Shown here piece after piece: positions 1-5,078 of a stretch of 9,906 nt of DNA. The stretch covers positions 1 to 9,906 of the forward strand of contig OMTC01000032.1 of assembly GCA_900313845.1 (NCBI GenBank), read 5' to 3'. Source of the DNA: an uncultured Prevotellaceae bacterium (lineage in GTDB: Bacteria > Bacteroidota > Bacteroidia > Bacteroidales > Bacteroidaceae). Numbering within the stretch: position 1 is the stretch's first letter; every line of letters starts with the position of its first letter. The position numbers and the translations under genes were made by a program. The notes under the pieces are model-generated. The model was not told the origin of the DNA and searched no databases. It saw nothing but the letters and a program-made list of their open reading frames with translations.

Positions 1-2
1 GT

Positions 3-278
3 AACTATTGGAAATACCTAAAAGGTAAAATGGTAAAGGAAAATATTGAACTGGTTAGTGTCACTAACCACTTCAAATTTGTAGCTCCTGATGGCAAACT
101 ATGTGTCGATTGGAGCAAGATTAATAAGAAAGACTATCTGGAAGCCATGCGAAAGAGTACTACGAATGCTAATTCAATCAAGACCTTATTGCAAGGGGCA
201 ATGACAGACAGAATAGATGACCGTGAAATCTTTATGAAGGGTATTGACTACTCATACTATTACGAACAGGAGGAGTAA
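3..278 (+). CDS. Partial Bro-N / Fic C-terminal chimeric ORF, probably degenerate
   Basis: The frame is open to the left edge: codons upstream of the ATG at 30 read N-Y-W-K-Y-L-K-G-K with no stop, so the ATG is probably internal and the gene is 5'-partial. The first part, through A-P-D-G-K (residues 19-23 counted from the ATG at 30), resembles the end of the Bro-N domain of phage antirepressor-like proteins (typical pattern YW..LK..L..E......K..A.DGK). From C-V-D-W-S-K onward it resembles the C-terminus of class III Fic AMP-transferases such as Neisseria NmFic: a D-R-E-x-F-M-K-G-I segment, then S-Y-Y-Y-E-Q, matching the inhibitory-helix pattern (S/T)xxxE(G/N) with Ser75 and Glu79 kept and Q in the last place. 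The catalytic HPFxxGNGR core is absent, so AMPylation is not expected. The two halves meet with no linker, which suggests recombination or deletion. Family matches are from memory; the reading frame is directly visible. Confidence 0.6.
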   Translation, partial: NYWKYLKGKMVKENIELVSVTNHFKFVAPDGKLCVDWSKINKKDYLEAMRKSTTNANSIKTLLQGAMTDRIDDREIFMKGIDYSYYYEQEE

Positions 279-423
279 GTAACGATAAATAAAATAACTT
301 GGCACATTTGACAATAGTCTATCTCTGTCACGACTCGGCATAATTCAAGCAAGCTTGACTTTGCTCTCGCTACTCCGTCGTTTTGAAATTTTTTCATTAC
401 AGATAATAACAAAATATAAAATC
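279..423. other. Spacer between the Fic remnant and the propeller gene
   Basis: This 145-base AT-rich spacer has no gene. It contains CAAGCTTG (350-357), a perfect 8-bp palindrome preceded by a partial copy (CAAG at 346-349), followed by a pyrimidine-rich stretch. Similar leader-like sequence is, as I recall, recurrent upstream of Prevotella genes, but that is memory rather than evidence. TTTG occurs at 307-310 and again near 382-385, but neither is paired with a good TAnnTTTG box, so no promoter is called. No terminator hairpin follows the stop at 278. Confidence 0.4.
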
Positions 424-1527
424 ATGAAAAGTTTATTTTTCACATTTGCAGCATTATTCATGGCTGCGTTGGCAAATGCCCAGGTGACACAGGACTATTC
501 GGTTTACGACATTGCTGCTTCTTCAGATTACCTGTATCTTGCCACCACGAAGGGAGTGGTGCGAGTGGCGAAGGGAGTGGTGGATGAGAGTCAGAAACAG
601 GTTGTGTTAGCTTTGCCCGAGGCGGAAAATGTGAGCTATTTCCAGAGTGTTGCCGTGGATGCTTCTACCATCTGGGCTATCGACAATACCTTTCAAATAT
701 GGACACGTTCCCTTGATTCAGAGGGTGGCTTCGAAAGTTATTCTCACATTTCTGCAAAGAGACAACCAAGGTTTGTGCGGACAGACTCGCAGGGCAATGT
801 TTGGGTGATTGGAGTGGACGTACAACGGGTGAATCTCTTTTCTGTGCTTGAAACCTATAGTTACAATCCATTCTCTTCCATTTGTCATCCATCGGATGTT
901 GTTTTCGACAGTTCTGGACGTGATTTCTGGTTTTGTGGCACTTACACTGGTTCGGGAGCCTATCATTACAATAGTGCCACGAACGAGGTGGAAACCCTTC
1001 CTATTGGCATCGGTCATGCGTATGGCATCGCACCCGATTCCAAGGGGCACGTGTGGGTGGCACCCAATGCAACTTATCTTCAGGAAATCGTTGGGAATGA
1101 GGTGACGAACTATACTTCTGACAATTCCAACAGTCCGAACACGAAATGGTTTAAGATAGGCGTGGATGCGGAAGACAGGTTGTGGCTTGAGACCAATCCG
1201 AAAACCAGTCTGTATCAGTTTGATGGGAACAGATTCGATGCTTACCCAGCGGAAGTTCCCACCATTATGCGTTTCCTTCTCAACGATGGCATTCTCTATG
1301 CGGGCACCGACGCGGGACTCTATGTGATTGTGGATGGCAAAGTGATTTCTTATTCCGACTACATACTCGACATGAAGAATACCACTGCTGCTGAATCCAT
1401 ACATTTCGAAGGCTTCGATGCTGGAAATTCGGAGAGCATTCGCTATAATTTGCAAGGCATGCAAGTGGATGAGCACTATCGAGGATTGATTCTTACGAAA
1501 GACGGAAAGAAATGGAAGAATCGTTAG
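424..1527 (+). CDS. Secreted beta-propeller protein (two-component-regulator-propeller / Vgb-like repeats)
   Basis: A 367-residue exported protein with no recognised enzymatic domain. The ATG at 424 is chosen because it gives a clean signal peptide: M-K-S, a hydrophobic core (F-F-T-F-A-A-L-F-M-A-A-L), then A-N-A before Q20, a signal-peptidase I site. An upstream in-frame TTG at 355 would bury this signal. The mature protein shows repeated propeller blades of the type D-S-x-G-N-V-W-V-I, S-K-G-H-V-W-V-A, A-E-D-R-L-W-L-E and D-G-I-L-Y-A-G-T-D-A-G-L-Y-V, as in Reg_prop or streptogramin-lyase-like propellers. The last ~30 residues (Y-N-L-Q-G-M-Q-V, R-G-L-I-L, D-G-K-K) resemble the short C-terminal tail seen on many Bacteroidales secreted proteins. 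No transmembrane helix or histidine kinase follows, so it is a stand-alone periplasmic or surface propeller. The ligand or partner is unknown. It stands alone, with 105 bases before preA. Confidence 0.75.
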   Translation: MKSLFFTFAALFMAALANAQVTQDYSVYDIAASSDYLYLATTKGVVRVAKGVVDESQKQVVLALPEAENVSYFQSVAVDASTIWAIDNTFQIWTRSLDSEGGFESYSHISAKRQPRFVRTDSQGNVWVIGVDVQRVNLFSVLETYSYNPFSSICHPSDVVFDSSGRDFWFCGTYTGSGAYHYNSATNEVETLPIGIGHAYGIAPDSKGHVWVAPNATYLQEIVGNEVTNYTSDNSNSPNTKWFKIGVDAEDRLWLETNPKTSLYQFDGNRFDAYPAEVPTIMRFLLNDGILYAGTDAGLYVIVDGKVISYSDYILDMKNTTAAESIHFEGFDAGNSESIRYNLQGMQVDEHYRGLILTKDGKKWKNR

Positions 1528-1574
1528 AAAGTGCTAATGAAACTTTGCGCATTGACTTAGGAATTATTAAACTT

Positions 1575-1608
1575 TTTGTTTTGTACCTATACGTTCACCT
1601 TATTTATT
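1575..1608 (+). promoter_or_regulatory. Weak candidate promoter upstream of preA
   Basis: TTTG/TTTTG motifs at 1575-1583 could be a Bacteroidetes -33 element. A TATTTATT stretch at 1601-1608 matches TAnnTTTG at 6 of 8 positions, about 17 bases further on. Spacing and box quality are mediocre, and only the location 25 bases before preA supports it. Another imperfect box (AAACTTTG, 1540-1547) is an alternative. Confidence 0.25.
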
Positions 1609-1632
1609 AACTAGAAACTGAAATCGAATAAT

Positions 1633-3084
1633 ATGATGCACATCAATGAAGAGGCTGCCCGCTGTCTGCTCTGCGCAGATGCTCCTTGCAGTCGTGTATG
1701 CAAAAAGGGCGACCCTGCCCGCGCTATTCGCGCTATCCGTTTTGGCAACGAAAGATTGGCTGGTCAGTGGGTTGCCGAGTGTACGGACGAAGAATTGAAG
1801 CAGGCTGAGGAGGCTTGCATTCACTACGACAGACCTATCAGAATCACTCAGTTGCTTCGTTCGGTGGAGCGTGACTATGTTGCTGTTAGAGAAAACAAAC
1901 CTTCCCTCGCTATCGACTTCTGTGGCATTCCTTGCGAGAATCCGTTCTTCCTTGCGTCCTCTGCCGTTTGTACCAACTACGAGATGGTGGCACGTGCCTT
2001 TGATGCTGGTTGGGCTGGTGTTTTCTACAAAACTATCTGCATGGAGGACATCCATGAGGTGTCGCCTCGCTTCGATGCCGTGAAGAATAACGGTACGTCG
2101 TTCGCAGGTTTCCGCAATATGGAGCAACTCAGCGAGAACCCTGTGTATGTGGATTTTGACATCCTGCGCCGACTGAAGCATGACTATCCTTCGAAGGTGG
2201 TGATTGCTTCTATCATGGGTCAGGCAGAGGAGGAATGGATAGAACTGGCGAAGATGGCTGAGGCGGCTGGTGTGGATGCTGTGGAGCTGAATTTCTCGTG
2301 CCCTCAGATGCGACTGGCAGGTATGGGTAGCGATGTGGGTCAGGATGCCGAACTGGTCACATTCTATACGGCATACGTGAAGCGCAATGTGAAGATTCCT
2401 GTCATTGCCAAGATGACGCCAAACATCACTCAAATCAATCAGCCTGCGATGGGTTGTTATTTTGCTGGTGCTGATTGCATCTCGGCTATCAACACCATCA
2501 AGAGTATCACGATGTCGCCATCGGCAGCGGTGAGCGAAAAGCAGACTGTTTCGGGCTATTCGGGTCGCGCTGTGAAACCTATCGCTCTGCGTTTCATCTA
2601 CGAGATGGCTTCGAACAAAATCATGAAGAAGATTGAGTATAGTGGTATAGGCGGTATCGAAACATGGCGCGATGCATTGGAATTTATCCAGTTGGGTTGC
2701 CGAAACGTGCAGGTATGTACTGCTGTGATGGAGTACGGTTATCGCATCATCGACGACCTCATACTTGGTATGCAAAACTACATGGTGGAGCGTGGCATCG
2801 AGCAATTGGATGCTCTTGTTGGTGAGCAGTTGCCGAATTTCTCACTTCCATCCAATTTGGACCGTGAGACCATCGTTTACCCTAAGTTTGACCATGAGAA
2901 GTGTATTGGCTGCGGTCGTTGCTACACCTCTTGCAGGGATGGCGGTCATCAGGCAATCAACTTCGATGGTGAGACGCGTCAACCGCACCTCATCGGTGCC
3001 AAGTGCGTAGGTTGTCACCTCTGCCGACTGGTGTGTCCTACAGGTGCCATTGGTCTTGCCAAGCGTGTCAACAAGACGAAGTAA
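1633..3084 (+). CDS. preA: NAD-dependent dihydropyrimidine dehydrogenase subunit PreA, with N-terminal Fe-S stub
   Basis: A 483-residue flavin and iron-sulfur protein. PreA-type subunits reduce uracil or thymine to the 5,6-dihydro form, normally with an NAD-binding PreT partner. Residues ~5-75 resemble the N-terminal Fe-S domain of PreT, GltD and eukaryotic DPD, with C11, C14, C19 and C23, but the matching downstream cysteines are reduced to C50 and C62. Residues ~90-400 form the dihydroorotate-dehydrogenase-like FMN barrel. By comparison with mammalian DPD as I recall it, K133, N162, N220/S222 with catalytic C223 (L-N-F-S-C-P), and N287-T288 are conserved. The C-terminus carries two [4Fe-4S] motifs: C424/427/430/434 and C458/461/464/468. 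Escherichia coli PreA is near 411 residues, so the extra length is the N-terminal stub. No preT or dihydropyrimidinase lies in the window. ATG at 1636 is an equally possible start. A hairpin terminator lies ~110 bases downstream. Confidence 0.88.
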   Translation: MMHINEEAARCLLCADAPCSRVCKKGDPARAIRAIRFGNERLAGQWVAECTDEELKQAEEACIHYDRPIRITQLLRSVERDYVAVRENKPSLAIDFCGIPCENPFFLASSAVCTNYEMVARAFDAGWAGVFYKTICMEDIHEVSPRFDAVKNNGTSFAGFRNMEQLSENPVYVDFDILRRLKHDYPSKVVIASIMGQAEEEWIELAKMAEAAGVDAVELNFSCPQMRLAGMGSDVGQDAELVTFYTAYVKRNVKIPVIAKMTPNITQINQPAMGCYFAGADCISAINTIKSITMSPSAAVSEKQTVSGYSGRAVKPIALRFIYEMASNKIMKKIEYSGIGGIETWRDALEFIQLGCRNVQVCTAVMEYGYRIIDDLILGMQNYMVERGIEQLDALVGEQLPNFSLPSNLDRETIVYPKFDHEKCIGCGRCYTSCRDGGHQAINFDGETRQPHLIGAKCVGCHLCRLVCPTGAIGLAKRVNKTK

Positions 3085-3096
3085 GATAAAATGAAG

Positions 3097-3120
3097 AATG
3101 AAGAATGAAAAATGAAGAAT
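3097..3120 (+). repeat. A-rich GAAGAAT repeat module, copy 1
   Basis: A 24-base block of GAAGAAT/GAAAAAT units that begins 13 bases after the preA stop, within a slightly longer run starting near 3090. The identical 24 bases recur at 3901-3924. A CCATCCGGATGG palindrome follows at once. The module is noncoding and of unknown role. Confidence 0.8.
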
Positions 3121-3121
3121 T

Positions 3122-3133
3122 CCATCCGGATGG
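3122..3133. repeat. CCATCCGGATGG palindrome, copy 1
   Basis: A perfect 12-bp palindrome directly after the A-rich module. Its core, CATCCGGATG, recurs at 3929-3938 after the second A-rich module, so the two elements travel together. Its function is unknown; it could be a recombination or protein-binding site, or simply part of a dispersed repeat. Confidence 0.75.
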
Positions 3134-3136
3134 TTT

Positions 3137-3168
3137 CTCTCCACTCGGGGGAAGCAGAAGGTGGCTTT
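3137..3168 (-). repeat. Diverged copy of the C/G-rich intergenic element
   Basis: This stretch aligns by eye with the right arm of the ychF-lgt inverted repeat (6267-6299) at about 23 of 33 positions, with one gap and the same ends (CTC...CTCGGGG... and GGCTTT). I read it as a decayed copy of the same C/G-rich element. The hairpin core is weakened here. Confidence 0.45.
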
Positions 3169-3194
3169 CTTTAGATCATAGAAAATAAAGAATT

Positions 3195-3237
3195 TAGGCA
3201 GACGGTGAATGATAGTAACCGCCTGCCTATTGTTTTT
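3195..3237 (+). terminator. Rho-independent terminator downstream of preA
   Basis: The arms TAGGCAGACGGT (3195-3206) and ACCGCCTGCCTA (3218-3229) pair over 12 bp with one A-C mismatch. The loop is 11 bases, and TTGTTTTT follows immediately. This is a standard intrinsic terminator on the + strand. It ends preA transcription and isolates it from the LOG-family gene, which has its own promoter. Confidence 0.8.
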
Positions 3238-3290
3238 CAGTGCTTCTACCTCTGAAACGAATGTTGATAATGTCTAAAGTTTTTTATAGA

Positions 3291-3330
3291 TTAGGTCATG
3301 AGAAAAAAATTGCGTAACTTTGCAAAGTTA
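3291..3330 (+). promoter_or_regulatory. Bacteroidetes-type promoter for the LOG-family gene, with a palindrome at the -7 box
   Basis: TAACTTTG at 3315-3322 is a perfect match to the Bacteroidetes -7 consensus TAnnTTTG. TTAG at 3291-3294, 20 bases upstream, is a 3-of-4 match to the -33 TTTG. Transcription would start near 3328-3332, giving a ~35-base leader. The -7 box forms the left half of a perfect 16-bp palindrome, TAACTTTGCAAAGTTA (3315-3330), which could serve as an operator or be coincidental. Confidence 0.65.
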
Positions 3331-3365
3331 TAGAGGTGTGAACTTAAAAAGTTTATAATACTGAT

Positions 3366-3902
3366 ATGGAAAAGATAGGTGTTTTCTGTGCATCGTCGAA
3401 TGAGATGGAGCAGAAATTCTATGATAAGGCTGCTGAACTGGGTCGGATGCTGGGCAAGGCTGGCAAGACGCTGGTGTATGGCGGCAACAGCTCTGGACTG
3501 ATGGAGGCTGTGGCGAAGGCTACGAAGGAAGCTGGCGGCAAGGTGTTCGGTGTGGTGCCACGAAAACTGGTGGAGGCTGGACGCGTGAGCGATTGCGTGG
3601 ATATTACTTTCTATTGCGAAGACTTGAACGACCGCAAGCAATGGTTGATTGGTGAGTCGGATGTGATGATTGTACTGCCAGGTAGTGCTGGTACGCTCGA
3701 TGAGGCTTTCTCTGCCATTGCTTCGAACACGTTTGGCATGCACAAGAAGAAGGTGATTTTCTGGAACATCGATGGATTCTACGACAAGTTGTTTGAGTTT
3801 TTAGATGAGCTTGTTGGTCGCGGTGTGGTGAATAAGCCTTGGAACGAGGTGATGGAACGCGTGACTACGGTGGAGGAGATTGAAAAACTGATAGGACAGT
3901 AA
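3366..3902 (+). CDS. TIGR00730 / LOG-family Rossmann-fold protein
   Basis: A 178-residue cytosolic protein of the LOG (lysine decarboxylase-like) family. Characterised members are cytokinin-riboside-5'-monophosphate phosphoribohydrolases that cleave the N-glycosidic bond of modified AMP; some bacterial relatives act on AMP or other nucleotides. The family pattern is visible: G-V-F-C-A-S-S at residues 5-11, Y-G-G-N-S-S-G-L-M (38-46), the catalytic-region Arg in D-R-K-Q (R90), and P-G-S-A-G-T-L-D-E (105-113) with E113 kept. The canonical motif is PGGxGTxxE, so G-to-S at residue 107 is a departure, and GLMG has become GLME. Length is typical for short members. It follows its own promoter and is 80 bases from the next gene. 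The substrate cannot be told from sequence. The older name 'lysine decarboxylase' should not be used. Confidence 0.85.
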   Translation: MEKIGVFCASSNEMEQKFYDKAAELGRMLGKAGKTLVYGGNSSGLMEAVAKATKEAGGKVFGVVPRKLVEAGRVSDCVDITFYCEDLNDRKQWLIGESDVMIVLPGSAGTLDEAFSAIASNTFGMHKKKVIFWNIDGFYDKLFEFLDELVGRGVVNKPWNEVMERVTTVEEIEKLIGQ

Positions 3903-3938
3903 TGAAGAATGAAAAATGAAGAATATTCCATCCGGATG
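3901..3938 (+). repeat. A-rich repeat module plus CATCCGGATG palindrome, copy 2
   Basis: The 24 bases at 3901-3924 are identical to 3097-3120, and CATCCGGATG follows at 3929-3938. This copy overlaps the TAA stop of the LOG-family gene (3900-3902), so the repeat starts inside the stop codon. The order and orientation of the two modules match copy 1. Confidence 0.8.
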
Positions 3939-3946
3939 TTTAGACT

Positions 3947-3971
3947 TTATACTTTTGACCTTATACTTTTA
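3947..3971 (+). promoter_or_regulatory. Tandem TTATACTTTT pair, candidate promoter for the PfkB kinase gene
   Basis: TTATACTTTT occurs at 3947-3956 and 3961-3970, a 14-base period. TACTTTTG at 3950-3957 matches TAnnTTTG exactly, and TACTTTTA at 3964-3971 matches at 7 of 8. No good -33 TTTG sits 19-21 bases upstream of either. It is a plausible promoter with a leader of about 20 bases, but may simply be part of the intergenic repeat. Confidence 0.35.
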
Positions 3972-3982
3972 GAACGATAAGC

Positions 3983-4924
3983 ATGGAAGATAGAGGACGC
4001 AAAATCATTGGTATCGGTGAGACCATCATGGACATCATCTTCAAGAATGGGAAACCGACGGCAGCTGTGCCTGGTGGCAGCACCTTCAATGGCATCATCT
4101 CGTTAGGACGACTGGGATTGGACGTGTCGATGATTAGTGAGACGGGTAACGACAAGGTGGGCGACATCATCATGGACTTCATGAAGGACAACGGAGTCGA
4201 TAATTCCTACGTGGCTGTGTATGCCACAGGCAGGAGTGCCATTTCGTTGGCATGGCTGAACGAGAGGAATGATGCTGAATATATGTTCTACAAGGACTAT
4301 CCAGCAGCTCGACTGGAGGTGGACTGGCCTCGCATCAAGAAGGACGACATCGTGATGATGGGTTCGTACTTTGTGCTGAATCCTGTGCTTCGTCCGAAGG
4401 TGAAGCAGTTCTTGGAATATGCCCGCCGATGTGGTGCACTGATTTATTATGATTTCAATTTCCGCAGGACTCATAAGCAGGAGGCAATCAAGATTTATGC
4501 TGACATGCTGGAGAACCTGGAATATGCAGACATTGTGCGCGGTTCGACGGAAGACCTTGAGAACCTGTTTGGCAGTGGCGATGCAGAGAAAATCTATCAG
4601 AAGGAAATTGAGTTCTATTGCAGACAGATGTTGTGTACGGCTGCAGGTGGCGACGTGCTGGTGCTCAGCCCGACAGTCAAGAAGCGTTTCCCTGTGAAGG
4701 ATGTTCCGACGGTCAGCACGATTGGTGCGGGCGACAACTTCAATGCAGGCATCCTGTATGGCTTGGTGAAATACGACATCAGGCGCGACGACCTCGACAC
4801 GCTCTCGGAAGAGATGTGGACGAAGGTGGTGCAATGTGGCATAGACTTTGCTACTGAGGTATGCCAGAGTTTTGACAATAGCATCTCGAAAGAATTTGCG
4901 AATCAATATAAAATGAAGAATTAA
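3983..4924 (+). CDS. PfkB-family carbohydrate kinase (fructokinase-like)
   Basis: A 313-residue cytosolic ribokinase-fold kinase that transfers the ATP gamma-phosphate to a sugar or nucleoside hydroxyl. The first signature is P-G-G-S-T-F-N-G at residues 30-37, inside a glycine-rich segment running to L-G-R-L-G (41-45). Y-D-F-N-F-R (156-161) is the mid-domain D-x-N-x-R motif. The second signature is S-T-I-G-A-G-D-N-F-N-A-G (245-256), with catalytic base D251 in the anion-hole GAGD; the usual leading Asp of DTxGAGD is Ser here. Length is normal for the family. Fructokinase is the commonest annotation for such Bacteroidales proteins, but the sugar is not determinable. The last residues, K-M-K-N, are encoded by a GAAGAAT-type intergenic repeat that also leads into the stop codon, so the natural C-terminus may have been altered. 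No sugar transporter or hydrolase is adjacent. Confidence 0.87.
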   Translation: MEDRGRKIIGIGETIMDIIFKNGKPTAAVPGGSTFNGIISLGRLGLDVSMISETGNDKVGDIIMDFMKDNGVDNSYVAVYATGRSAISLAWLNERNDAEYMFYKDYPAARLEVDWPRIKKDDIVMMGSYFVLNPVLRPKVKQFLEYARRCGALIYYDFNFRRTHKQEAIKIYADMLENLEYADIVRGSTEDLENLFGSGDAEKIYQKEIEFYCRQMLCTAAGGDVLVLSPTVKKRFPVKDVPTVSTIGAGDNFNAGILYGLVKYDIRRDDLDTLSEEMWTKVVQCGIDFATEVCQSFDNSISKEFANQYKMKN

Positions 4925-4925
4925 A

Positions 4926-4963
4926 GCCTCACCCCCAACCCCTCTCCAAAGGGCGAGGGGAGT
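4926..4963. repeat. C/G-rich hairpin element after the PfkB kinase gene
   Basis: A C-rich run beginning CCTCACCCCCAA starts five bases after the stop codon's first base. CCCCTC (4939-4944) pairs with GAGGGG (4955-4960), with further C-G pairs inside around a short AAA-containing loop. No T-run follows, so it is a poor terminator. It resembles the C/G-rich arms in the ychF-lgt gap and belongs to a widely seen type of dispersed bacterial intergenic repeat. Confidence 0.6.
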
Positions 4964-4968
4964 GGTAT

Positions 4969-5066
4969 GAAAGAATGAAAAATAGTTGCTTCGCTCCAAA
5001 TGAAGATTTTTTACCTCCAGATGGAGGGCTTTATTTACATTCTACATTCTTCATTCTTAATTATAA
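4969..5066. repeat. Mixed repeat modules upstream of ychF
   Basis: This holds, in order, a degenerate A-rich module (4969-4983), a short hairpin CCTCC-AGAT-GGAGG (5014-5027) like the palindrome class, and an inverted A-rich module. In the last, 5046-5058 (ATTCTTCATTCTT) is the exact reverse complement of 3094-3106. The gap is thus built from the same parts as the preA and LOG gaps, with the last part flipped. No promoter for ychF is clear. Confidence 0.6.
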
Positions 5067-5078
5067 ATTAAAGAAGAT

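Noticed and set aside
355..423. Extended N-terminus of the propeller protein from TTG at 355
   Set aside because: The extra 23 residues would place a basic, non-conserved stretch before an obvious signal peptide that starts at 424.
718..1476. Minus-strand reading frame opposite the propeller gene
   Set aside because: Opposite a gene with a good signal peptide and propeller blades; no support for a real product.
1600..2805. Minus-strand reading frame opposite preA (about 400 residues)
   Set aside because: The antisense of a strongly supported PreA gene; the product is His/Arg-rich and unlike any family.
1633..3084. Reading preA as dihydroorotate dehydrogenase (pyrD)
   Set aside because: The barrel is shared, but the two C-terminal ferredoxin clusters and the L-N-F-S-C-P and I-N-T residues fit PreA/DPD.
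4103..4999. Minus-strand reading frame opposite the PfkB kinase
   Set aside because: Shadow frame; its N-terminus is just the translated C/G-rich repeat, which often yields false ORFs.
3090..5066. Possible CRISPR array
   Set aside because: The repeats are irregularly placed, lie in separate intergenic gaps, lack uniform spacers, and have no cas genes.
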